The notes beneath the pieces were generated by a model. That model saw only the letters and a program-made list of their open reading frames with translations, did not search any database and was not told where the DNA came from. From the NCBI GenBank assembly GCA_016938065.1, contig JAFGVI010000124.1, forward strand, positions 1 through 64,000: a stretch of DNA of 64,000 nt. Direction: 5' to 3'. Position numbers and translations under genes: made by a program. Positions 33,732-42,636 of this stretch are shown here, one piece after another; the stretch's first letter is position 1, and the number at the start of each line of letters is the position of its first letter. This DNA is from Deltaproteobacteria bacterium. Its GTDB lineage: Bacteria > Desulfobacterota > Anaeroferrophillalia > Anaeroferrophillales > Tharpellaceae.

Positions 33732-33756
33732 ATAAAAAGCAAAACCAAAACATGAT

Positions 33757-34944
33757 TTATTCCCCGGCATCCGCCAGCTCATGTCCGGGAAAGAGCATCT
33801 GGGCCTCACCTAAGGTGAAGCGGCCGGAAACAATCCACTCTTTAAGCGTTTCGGCAATTTCCAGGGCCCGGCTGTAACTGGAGAGCGGGGTGGCCGGGGT
33901 TTTTTTACCATTGACCTCGATCATCCCGCTTTTGAGATCGGCATAGCTGACCTCGCCGTAGCTGCGCGAGACCGCCATCGGATAGTCATAACCATAATCG
34001 ATAACTTGAGCGTAGAGATCGGCATCACGCACTGCCGTAAACTGAGCCATCCGCTCATTAATAATCGGAATCGGAATCCCGACCCCGACCGCGAGGCTGC
34101 AGCCGTAGCCGAGCATGCTGACCCCGACGAGCCAGCGCGGCGACATCTCCTTGAGATTGCCGGTCAGCATCAAGGTGCCGGCCCCCTCTTTGACCACGCC
34201 ATTTTCGCCGCGGGCAACATAGGGATTGTGCTGAGTCCCGCTCCAGGTGACAAAACCGACCCCGCCGCCCAGGAAAATTTTGGTGCCCAGACCCGTCGTC
34301 AGATAGTAGGGATCATTGAAAAGCGGACTGAGCTGGCCGGCACTGCAGTAGGTTGCATTACCGCCTTTCGGCCGTAAGACCCCCATGTAGGTGTAGATGG
34401 TTTTTTCGGCCAGATTGACGGCGCAGTTGTAGTTCTGATAGGCATTGCGGGGATTGCAGAGAATGGCATTGGGCATCGCGGCAAGGTCAATATCCTTTTC
34501 CACAACCTTGCTCGGATAGCAATCAGTGCCGTAGCCCTCCATATAGAGATGCACCTTCTTGCCATAAACCAGATCCTGAATGACATGGCCCCCACCATAA
34601 CGAAACTGACCCGGATGCACTTTATTCAGGGGATCGTCATCACTGGGCTCGGTCGCGCCGAGAAAAAAATCGACCGCGGCGATCCCGCCATAAGCCGGAA
34701 CATTATTGATCCAGGCCCGACTCGCTTTAATCTTGGGCGAGGTATGACCGACGTTGAGAAAAACCCCGGAAGAGCACATCGGAGCAAAGGTGCCGGTGGT
34801 CACCACATCAACCTTGCGGGCGGCTTCCACCGGCCCCAGCTTCTCGACCACCCCGATCATCTCTTCGGCATTGACAACCACTACTTTGCCGCTTTTAATG
34901 CGCGCATTAATTTCCTGAATCGATTTCTGTACTTTATAAGCCAT
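33757..34944 (-). CDS. Homocysteine biosynthesis protein family (DUF39)
   Basis: KSIQEINARIKSGKVVVVNAEEMIGVVEKLG ... GVGIPIPIINERMA. Confidence 0.88.
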   Translation of the reverse strand: MAYKVQKSIQEINARIKSGKVVVVNAEEMIGVVEKLGPVEAARKVDVVTTGTFAPMCSSGVFLNVGHTSPKIKASRAWINNVPAYGGIAAVDFFLGATEPSDDDPLNKVHPGQFRYGGGHVIQDLVYGKKVHLYMEGYGTDCYPSKVVEKDIDLAAMPNAILCNPRNAYQNYNCAVNLAEKTIYTYMGVLRPKGGNATYCSAGQLSPLFNDPYYLTTGLGTKIFLGGGVGFVTWSGTQHNPYVARGENGVVKEGAGTLMLTGNLKEMSPRWLVGVSMLGYGCSLAVGVGIPIPIINERMAQFTAVRDADLYAQVIDYGYDYPMAVSRSYGEVSYADLKSGMIEVNGKKTPATPLSSYSRALEIAETLKEWIVSGRFTLGEAQMLFPGHELADAGE

Positions 34945-34962
34945 TATCTGATCAATCTCCTG

Positions 34963-35403
34963 CTATAAAAGTCCAGGCGCAACGGATAGCGCCAACTCGA
35001 AAAGTTCATCCTGACGTTGCTCCATGGCGGCGGCCTCCGCGGCCGCCACCCCGACATGCTCAAAGCCGAGAAGATGCAGGATCCCATGAATCAGGTAGTA
35101 GACAATCCCCTCGGCAATATTATAGCCGAGCGGCGCCGTCTCGCGCCCGGCGGTCTCGACCGAGACCACAATATCGCCCAGATGCCCGGCCTCTTTTTCC
35201 TGAGGAAAAGATATCACATTGGTCGGCCAGGGACGACTAAAAAATTTTTCATTAAGTTCGGCAATCTGCCGGTCATCAAGCAGTTCAATCTCAAGATCAA
35301 GATCGACCACGTCAAGAGCGTCGAGAACCGGCGCCAATAACCGGTGCAGGGTTTTGAGTTCGACCTTCGCACGCGTCTGGCGATCGGTTATATAAAGTGC
35401 CAT
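34963..35403 (-). CDS. ybeY: rRNA maturation RNase YbeY
   Basis: WPTNVISFPQ ... YYLIHGILHLLGFEHVG; adjacent to phoH. Confidence 0.93.
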   Translation of the reverse strand: MALYITDRQTRAKVELKTLHRLLAPVLDALDVVDLDLEIELLDDRQIAELNEKFFSRPWPTNVISFPQEKEAGHLGDIVVSVETAGRETAPLGYNIAEGIVYYLIHGILHLLGFEHVGVAAAEAAAMEQRQDELFELALSVAPGLL

Positions 35404-35406
35404 GAC

Positions 35407-36366
35407 TTACACCCTAACCTCATATTTTTCATAAGCCGTGATTATTTTCTGGACCAGGGGATGACGCACCACGTCAACTGAAGTCAAATGACTGAAATCG
35501 ATGCCTTTGACCCCTTTAAGAATTTTCTGTACGGTAACGAGACCGGATTCGCGTTCCCCCGGAAGATCGGTCTGGGTCACATCGCCGGTAATCACCGCCT
35601 TGGAGCCGAAACCGAGGCGGGTCAGAAACATCTTCATTTGCTCGTTGGTCGTGTTCTGGGCCTCGTCAAGAATCACAAAGGCATCATTTAAGGTCCGGCC
35701 GCGCATGAATGCCAGCGGCGCCACCTCAATGATCCCTTTATCCAACATTTCCCGGGTCTTGTCAAACGAGATAATGTCATGCAGGGCATCGTAGAGAGGG
35801 CGCAGGTAGGGATCGACCTTCTCCTGCAGATCACCGGGAAGAAAACCCAAACGCTCCCCCGCTTCCACCGCCGGCCGGGTCAGCACAATGCGCTCGACCT
35901 TGTGTTCATGCAGGGCGGCAACCGCCATGGCCATCGCCAGATAGGTTTTGCCGGTACCGGCCGGGCCGATGGCAAAGACTATATCATGGCGCCGGATGGC
36001 ATCGATATAGAACTTCTGCCCCCGGCTCTTGGGAGAGATATAGCGCCGGGCCCCGCCTTTCCCGCGAATATAGACCTTATCGAGAAAAATCTCTTTCAGA
36101 TCAGCCCCGGCATCGGCCGATTTAATGCGCCAGGCATAGGCGATATCGGCGGCGTAGAGAGGATAACCGGCCACCACGAGATCGTAGAGCCCCTGCAGCA
36201 CCGCCAGAGCAAGCTCGGCTTTCAAGGGATCGCCTTCGACCATTACCGTGGTGCCTCTGGTATTGATCGTTACCCCGGCACTCTCGCTGAGCTGCTGCAG
36301 ATGCTCCCCGCCCTCACCGAACAGCACCTGCAGCACCGCGGCGTCGGCAAAATTAAGTTTATACAT
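35407..36366 (-). CDS. PhoH family protein
   Basis: FAIGPAGTGKTYLAMAMAVAAL, LTRPAVEAGERLGFLPGDLQEKVDPYLRPLYDAL. Confidence 0.96.
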   Translation of the reverse strand: MYKLNFADAAVLQVLFGEGGEHLQQLSESAGVTINTRGTTVMVEGDPLKAELALAVLQGLYDLVVAGYPLYAADIAYAWRIKSADAGADLKEIFLDKVYIRGKGGARRYISPKSRGQKFYIDAIRRHDIVFAIGPAGTGKTYLAMAMAVAALHEHKVERIVLTRPAVEAGERLGFLPGDLQEKVDPYLRPLYDALHDIISFDKTREMLDKGIIEVAPLAFMRGRTLNDAFVILDEAQNTTNEQMKMFLTRLGFGSKAVITGDVTQTDLPGERESGLVTVQKILKGVKGIDFSHLTSVDVVRHPLVQKIITAYEKYEVRV

Positions 36367-37454
36367 CAGAGAGCCTTGAGCAGGACGGCAATGATCCGAT
36401 CCTGCTCCGCAACCGTCAGAAAAGGGTGCATCGGCAGCGAAAAAATCTCGGTCGCAATCTTTTCGGCTACGGGAAAGTCACCGGCACGATAGCCGAGATC
36501 AGCAAACGCCGGCTGCAGATGTAAAGGGATGGGATAGTGCACAGCCGACGGAATTCCGGCCGCCGCCAGCGCGGCCACAACCTCATCGCGCCGGGCTGAG
36601 CGCAACGAATATTGAGCAAAAACCGAGACACAGCCGTCTGCCACCGTCGGCGTGATGAAATGCTCCGACAAAGCCTGACTGTAGCGGGAAGCGATATTTA
36701 TACGTCGACTGATCTCTTCCGGGAAATAGGGCAATTTCGCCAGCAGAATGGCCGCCTGCAAGGTGTCGAGACGACTGTTGCAGCCGATCATCTCATGATA
36801 GTAGCGCTGCTTCTGACCGTGGTTGCGCAAAGAGCGCAGCTTTTCGGCAAACTCCGCCTCAGCCGTAAAAAGCATGCCGCCGTCACCGTAACAGCCCAGC
36901 GGTTTGGAAGGGAAAAACGAGGTTGCGGCCAGATCGCCGAAACTGCCGCAGTTGCGCCCCAGACGCGCCCCGCCTAAAGCTTGGGCCGCATCTTCAATCA
37001 GTTTCAAGCCATGCCGGGCGGCCACTTTTTCGATCTCGGGATAAGCCGCCGGATGACCATAGAGATCAACCGCGATAATGGCTCTGGTCGCCGGGCTGAC
37101 AGCCGCTTCCAGAGCGGCGGGATCAAGATTGTAAGTCTGCTCCTCGATATCGACAAAGACCGGCCGCGCCCCGGTCAGGACAATCGTTTCCGCGGTCGCA
37201 ATAAAGGTAAAAGGGGTGGTGATCACCTCATCACCGGGACCGATCCCCAACACCATCAGAGCCATCTGCAGAGCATCAGTGCCTGAGGCGCAGGCCACTG
37301 CATGTTTGACCCCAACAAAATCAGCCAGGCCCTCTTCCAGAGCCTCGACCTGAGGACCATTGATAAACTGGGTTGAGTTGAGCACCGCCTTGACCGCGAC
37401 ATCAATCTCCGCCTGATAGGCCAGATACTGCGCCTTGAGATCTACAAACTGCAT
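36366..37454 (-). CDS. DegT/DnrJ/EryC1/StrS aminotransferase family protein
   Basis: MQFVDLKAQYLAYQAEIDVAVKAVLNSTQFINGPQVEALEEGLADFVGVKHAVACASGTDALQMALM. Confidence 0.95.
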   Translation of the reverse strand: MQFVDLKAQYLAYQAEIDVAVKAVLNSTQFINGPQVEALEEGLADFVGVKHAVACASGTDALQMALMVLGIGPGDEVITTPFTFIATAETIVLTGARPVFVDIEEQTYNLDPAALEAAVSPATRAIIAVDLYGHPAAYPEIEKVAARHGLKLIEDAAQALGGARLGRNCGSFGDLAATSFFPSKPLGCYGDGGMLFTAEAEFAEKLRSLRNHGQKQRYYHEMIGCNSRLDTLQAAILLAKLPYFPEEISRRINIASRYSQALSEHFITPTVADGCVSVFAQYSLRSARRDEVVAALAAAGIPSAVHYPIPLHLQPAFADLGYRAGDFPVAEKIATEIFSLPMHPFLTVAEQDRIIAVLLKAL

Positions 37455-37488
37455 TAATTTTATCCTTATTATTGAAAATTTTCAGCAA

Positions 37489-38154
37489 TTATTCAGGCAG
37501 TTCTGCCAGAAAAGTCGTCATCTGTTCCGCTACTCTGGCAACTTCCGGGAGCACGGCCTGATAGTTACTTTCATATTCCGATGTAAGTTCGGCCGCCCCG
37601 ACATCGGTAACCCCGCGTAAAACCAGAGCCGGAACCCCCATTCTCCGGGCGACCCGCACGATTGAGGCCCCCTCCCAGTCCGCCGCCAGGGCCTGATACT
37701 GAGAAAACAGAGCCTCTCTGATCGCCACCGTATCGGCATTGCGATCAGCCGAGGCTAAAGGGCCAAGCTTGAGATGGGGAAAACCGACGGTCAACCTGGA
37801 CAACAGAAAATCATCACAGGCCGTCGTCGGCACCGCCTTATGAGCACTGGCAAAATCATACTCAATCACCTGTGAAGCCAGCACCTGATCGCCGATTTTA
37901 AGGCCGGGATCAAGCCCCCCGCAGGAACCGAAATTCAGAATCAGATCGGCCTGAAAACAGTCGATCAGCATCTGGGTCGTAGCCGCCGCCATCACCTTGC
38001 CCAGCCCGGAGGTCGTAGCGACCACCTCCTTGCCGGCAAAGCAACGGTGGTAAAAATTACGCCCGGAAATTTTTTCCAGCCGCCAGCTGCCCCGGGCCAG
38101 CAGAGGCTGCAGCTCATGCCGCAAGGCGGTAATCAGAGCAATCCTGACAAACAT
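37489..38154 (-). CDS. MTA/SAH nucleosidase-family protein (futalosine hydrolase not excluded)
   Basis: SGLGKVMAAATTQMLIDCFQADLILNFGSCGGLDPGLKIGDQVLASQVIEYD. Confidence 0.8.
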   Translation of the reverse strand: MFVRIALITALRHELQPLLARGSWRLEKISGRNFYHRCFAGKEVVATTSGLGKVMAAATTQMLIDCFQADLILNFGSCGGLDPGLKIGDQVLASQVIEYDFASAHKAVPTTACDDFLLSRLTVGFPHLKLGPLASADRNADTVAIREALFSQYQALAADWEGASIVRVARRMGVPALVLRGVTDVGAAELTSEYESNYQAVLPEVARVAEQMTTFLAELPE

Positions 38155-38163
38155 TTAACCTTC

Positions 38164-39237
38164 CTATTTCAAGAACAGAGCAAGATGATCAAGCAATTCG
38201 CCTATCGCCTCAGGACTCATGCGCGCCTGCACAGCACCCAGACGCCAGGCTTCACCCGGCATTCCGTTGACCACGGCGCTGGCCTCATCCTGCGCGATCG
38301 TCACCTGGCCCCGCTGCCGCATGGCCAGGAGTTCCAAGGCTCCGTCCCGGCCCATGCCGGTCAGCAGAATCGCCAGTGTCGGCGGCGCCTGAGGCCGGGC
38401 CAGGGAACGAAAGAGCGGCGCAACCGCCGGCTGCACATTATACTCCCGCGGGGTTGACAGAAGCCGCATCAGACCCGTATCCGCAAGCTCCAGATGATAG
38501 CCGTCGGGAGCAAAATAGGCATGACCGGGCAGCGGTTTCCGGGCCTCGGCGGCAATAGTCACCACCAGGGCCACTTCACTTTGCAGCCAGCTTACCATCC
38601 CTTCGAGAAACCCCGAAGCAATATGCTGGACGATAAGAATCGGCAAAGGAAAATCCTGTTTCAGTTTAGCCAGAAGAGCCCGCAAGGCCAGAGGACCGCC
38701 GGTCGAAGCCCCGATGGCTATCAGCGACGGCGGAGTCCGTTTGAGCAGACCCAGAAGTTCATGATCAAAGCCCGCGACGGCAGCTTCCGTTACCGGAAGC
38801 ACGGACGGCACTGCCGCCATTGACCGGCGCCGCACGACCTTGACCTCAGACAGGACTTTAACCTTGTGCAGCAGCGTCGCCACAATCTCCCGGGCTCCGG
38901 GCGAACCCGCTCCGCGCGGTTTAACAACCGCAGCCAGGGCCCCGGCCTGAATCGCGCGATAGGACTTTTCAGTCAGGTTGTGACTAAGGTTAGCGCTGCA
39001 GATAATAATCGGAACCGGATTTTCCTCCATGATCTGCCGGGTAGCCGAGATACCGTCCAGTTCCGGCATCTCGATATCCATGATCACCACCTGAGGTTTG
39101 AGAAGTTTGACCTTGGCAATCGCGTCGAGACCGTTAACTGCGGTACCGACTACCGTCATGTCCGGTTCGGCCTCGACCAGTTTGCACAGATACTTCAAGG
39201 TAGTCCGGGAATCATCAACAATCAGAACGGAAATCAT
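38164..39237 (-). CDS. Chemotaxis-type protein-glutamate methylesterase CheB (WspF-like)
   Basis: Receiver domain then SLIAIGASTGGPLALRALLAKL; in che-type cluster. Confidence 0.94.
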   Translation of the reverse strand: MISVLIVDDSRTTLKYLCKLVEAEPDMTVVGTAVNGLDAIAKVKLLKPQVVIMDIEMPELDGISATRQIMEENPVPIIICSANLSHNLTEKSYRAIQAGALAAVVKPRGAGSPGAREIVATLLHKVKVLSEVKVVRRRSMAAVPSVLPVTEAAVAGFDHELLGLLKRTPPSLIAIGASTGGPLALRALLAKLKQDFPLPILIVQHIASGFLEGMVSWLQSEVALVVTIAAEARKPLPGHAYFAPDGYHLELADTGLMRLLSTPREYNVQPAVAPLFRSLARPQAPPTLAILLTGMGRDGALELLAMRQRGQVTIAQDEASAVVNGMPGEAWRLGAVQARMSPEAIGELLDHLALFLK

Positions 39238-39308
39238 CGTCTGTTCCCTCCGTTAAAAACCGCCGTCACAACCCGTCCTTCACCTGTTTCTGGCATAAGA
39301 GTATAGAT

Positions 39309-40247
39309 TCATTCGTAAACGGCACCGACAAGCCGGTTGCGTCCTTCATTTTTAGCGCGGTAGAGACAGGTATCCGCCAACCCGATCAGATCATAGCCGC
39401 TAACCGCTCCCGCCTTGGCGGCGGCCGGTAAGACCGCCAGTCCGAAACTGGCAGTTACCGAAAAATCACCACCGCGGCCATCTGCAAAACGAAGATCCGC
39501 AATGACCCGCCGCATCCGTTCACAGACCGGAAAGGCTCCGTCACTGTCGGTTTCCGGCAGAACCACAACAAACTCCTCACCACCGTAACGCGCCACCCAG
39601 TCAACCCCGAAACGGATTGTCTCATTCAAGGTCCGGGCGATCTCCTTTAACACCTCATCGCCAATCAGGTGTCCATAACTGTCGTTGACCTTCTTGAAGT
39701 GATCAATATCACAGATAACCACGGTCAGAGCACGGCCATAGCGCCGCGCCTGCTTACAGGCCACAGCCAGATGCTCATCGAGATAATTGCGGTTGAAAAC
39801 CTTGGTCAGATGATCGGTATGCAGCAGACGCGAAATCTCCCGATTGCGCTCTTTCAGGGCCTGTTCCAGAGCCAGCACCCGCCGCGCCGTTGCCAGACGG
39901 GCGACGAGTTCGGCCGGTTCAACCGGCTTGACCAGATAATCATCGGCTCCGCCTTCGAGCCCTCTGACAATCTCCTCTTTGGAGCTTTTAGCGGTAACCA
40001 GAAAAAGATAGATATAATCATTATCCATCTGCGCGCGAATCGCCCGGCAGAGTTCAATCCCGTCCATCTCGGGCATTACCCAATCGGTAATCACGATTGA
40101 AAAAGCTTGTTTTTCGAGCAGAGACAACCCTTCGCGACCATCGCGCGCGAGTGTCACCGCATAGCCTTCCGCTTCGAGGAGAAACTGCAGCTGTAACGCC
40201 TGGGTCGGGCTGTCCTCGACCACTAAAATCGCGTATTTTTCTTTCAT
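39309..40247 (-). CDS. Receiver-GGDEF diguanylate cyclase (WspR-like)
   Basis: REC motif TDWVMPEMDGIELCRAI; DWVARYGGEEFVVVLPE. Confidence 0.94.
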   Translation of the reverse strand: MKEKYAILVVEDSPTQALQLQFLLEAEGYAVTLARDGREGLSLLEKQAFSIVITDWVMPEMDGIELCRAIRAQMDNDYIYLFLVTAKSSKEEIVRGLEGGADDYLVKPVEPAELVARLATARRVLALEQALKERNREISRLLHTDHLTKVFNRNYLDEHLAVACKQARRYGRALTVVICDIDHFKKVNDSYGHLIGDEVLKEIARTLNETIRFGVDWVARYGGEEFVVVLPETDSDGAFPVCERMRRVIADLRFADGRGGDFSVTASFGLAVLPAAAKAGAVSGYDLIGLADTCLYRAKNEGRNRLVGAVYE

Positions 40248-40257
40248 TTGTCGGCAA

Positions 40258-42633
40258 TCACAACAAGCGTCCTACCACATCCAAAAGATTATTCTGGTCA
40301 AATTCACTCTTGACAATATAAGCGCTGGCCCCGGCCGCAACCCCCCGCTCACGATCCTGACGATCACCCAGACTGGTCACCAGAACGACCGGAATTTCCG
40401 CCAGACGCTCATCGGCACGCATCTTCTCGGTCAGCAAAAAACCATCCATATGCGGCATCTCGACATCGGAAACCACCAGATCAAACGTCTCCTTCTGCAG
40501 CAGGCTCAGAGCAGCAAGCCCATCAACGGCGGTAGTCACCCGGTAGTCGGCCGCTTCCAGAATATTCTGCAACAGCATCCTTGAGGTTATGGAATCATCC
40601 ACGACCAGCAGTTGATGAACTTTTTCGTTCTCGGATGCGGTCCCGTCGGGAAAGGAGGCACCCGTTTCCTGAGCCGAAAAGAGGTGGCCCGGCCGCTGAC
40701 CAAGGGAACTTTCCAGAATATCATTGACATTGATGATCGGTACCACCTTGCCCGATCCCAGAATTGTCGCTCCGGCAATCAGCGGCACCCGCATCAGCTG
40801 GCGGCCCAGACCTTTTACAAGGATCTCCTGTTCCCCGAGAACCTCGTCGACCATCAGGGCCAGAGAACGATTGCCGGCACCGACGATGACCAGCGAGATT
40901 TCATTCTGCTTGCGGCTCGGATTTGCGACCGGAGCCTTGAGCCCTAACAGTGCCGTCAGAGCAATTACGGGCAGCACCCGGCCTTCATTGTCGACCGTCA
41001 TTCTTCCCTCAACCAGGAGCAGCCGTCTCTTTTCCGCTCTAAGCACCCTTTCCACTTTCAGACTGGGAAAAACAAACTCGCGCCCGGCAACAACCACCCG
41101 AATCCCCCGGCAGACGGCGACCGAAACCGGCAGATGAACGGCGAAGCGGGTGCCGGCTCCGGCCCAGGTGGAGACGGCAATTCGCCCTCCCAGATTCTCG
41201 ATCTTTTCCCGGACAATCGCCATGCCCAATCCGCGCCCGGAGATTTCGGTGATTATGGGACTGGTTGAAAATCCGGAATTAAAGATCATATCGAGCAGAC
41301 TCTCGTCAGACATTGCATCCGCCGCGGCCCGGCTGACAAGGCTCAACGCCACCGCCTTCTGCTTGAGTTTATCTGTATCGATCCCGTGACCATCGTCCTC
41401 GATGGTTATATCAATTGAAGAGCCGTCACTCTGCGCGGCCCGGCACAGAATCCGTCCGCTCTGATCCTTACCCGCGGCGATGCGAATCTGCGGCACCTCA
41501 AGACCGTGATCAACCGCATTACGCAGAAGATGCATGAGCGGATCTTTCATTTCGTCGAGAACCCGGCGGTCCACCTCTATCGCTCCGCCCTGCCACTCAA
41601 AGTCGACTTTTTTCCCCAATTCCCGGGCCAGTTCCCGCACCATCCGCGCCATCGGCATAAACAGGGTCTCAATCGGCAACATCGCCACATCCCGGACCCG
41701 GTCAAGTAATTCGTCAACAAGCCCGGACTGCGTCCGCAGATCGCTCTCAACCCGACCCTCAAGCTCACCCAGGCGGCGCTCAAGCTGTTTGACCTGCTGC
41801 TGGTTGTTTTCCAGAAAACCGATGATCCGCGACCATTTTTCTGAACCGGAAAAGCTCCGTCTCATCTGCAGAACATCGCCCCTGACCATGCCCCACTGCT
41901 TCTCCCAGACAGGAAAATCGGCCAGCGTTTTCCGCAGCAGCGCCAGATGCTGGCTCAAGGCCAGTTTTAAAGAGATAAACTCTTCCGCCACCAGCATCAG
42001 TTCATCCACTTTGCGCGTTGCCACCCGCAGGGTTTCAGCCCCGGCGGCCGGGGTCGGCGAAACCACGCTTCTCGACGGCTCCGCCGCCTCGGCCGGCAGC
42101 GCCCCGGTTCCTGCCTCGGCCGGCAGCGACGGCGAACTTGAAACGTGGTTCTCAGAATCAGGCTGAGGCTCGGACGGCCCAGTACCGGCCGCCGACTCTG
42201 GCACCGCCAGAAAATTATCCAGACCGTTCTCTTCAACTTTGAGCAGCCGCGCCAGCAGTGAGGAAAACTCCCCCCGGCCGGACTCCTGCGTCACCAGCGC
42301 GGGATCGGCAATAAGCTTTTCCAGCATTTCGGCCGCGCCATAAAGCAGGTCAAGCAATACCGGCTGCGGGGGCGGATTATGTGCTTTGAGCTGTGAAAAA
42401 AGCGTCTCCAGAACCTGGCAGAGGCTTTCCACCGGCGTCAGCTTAACCGCCCGGGCCGCCCCTTTGAGACTGTGGGCTTCGCGAAACAGCACTTCAATCA
42501 AAGGCTTGCGCTCGGCTGCGCCGGCCGCAGTTTTCCCGTAACTGTCCAGATTTGCGAAGATGCTGCTTAAACGTTCCCCCGCCTCCACTTGAAAAGCTTC
42601 GCGCAATCTCAGCAAAAGCTCCTCTTCGCGCAT
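40258..42633 (-). CDS. CheA-type histidine kinase with C-terminal receiver (WspE-like)
   Basis: HSLKGAARAVKLTPVESLCQVLE (Hpt), CheA dimerisation/HATPase, CheW-like, C-terminal REC. Confidence 0.94.
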   Translation of the reverse strand: MREEELLLRLREAFQVEAGERLSSIFANLDSYGKTAAGAAERKPLIEVLFREAHSLKGAARAVKLTPVESLCQVLETLFSQLKAHNPPPQPVLLDLLYGAAEMLEKLIADPALVTQESGRGEFSSLLARLLKVEENGLDNFLAVPESAAGTGPSEPQPDSENHVSSSPSLPAEAGTGALPAEAAEPSRSVVSPTPAAGAETLRVATRKVDELMLVAEEFISLKLALSQHLALLRKTLADFPVWEKQWGMVRGDVLQMRRSFSGSEKWSRIIGFLENNQQQVKQLERRLGELEGRVESDLRTQSGLVDELLDRVRDVAMLPIETLFMPMARMVRELARELGKKVDFEWQGGAIEVDRRVLDEMKDPLMHLLRNAVDHGLEVPQIRIAAGKDQSGRILCRAAQSDGSSIDITIEDDGHGIDTDKLKQKAVALSLVSRAAADAMSDESLLDMIFNSGFSTSPIITEISGRGLGMAIVREKIENLGGRIAVSTWAGAGTRFAVHLPVSVAVCRGIRVVVAGREFVFPSLKVERVLRAEKRRLLLVEGRMTVDNEGRVLPVIALTALLGLKAPVANPSRKQNEISLVIVGAGNRSLALMVDEVLGEQEILVKGLGRQLMRVPLIAGATILGSGKVVPIINVNDILESSLGQRPGHLFSAQETGASFPDGTASENEKVHQLLVVDDSITSRMLLQNILEAADYRVTTAVDGLAALSLLQKETFDLVVSDVEMPHMDGFLLTEKMRADERLAEIPVVLVTSLGDRQDRERGVAAGASAYIVKSEFDQNNLLDVVGRLL

Positions 42634-42636
42634 ACG

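Noticed and set aside
32214-33755. 513-aa plus-strand ORF opposite the TPR gene
   Set aside because: Antisense of strong TPR coding sequence; composition typical of shadow ORFs
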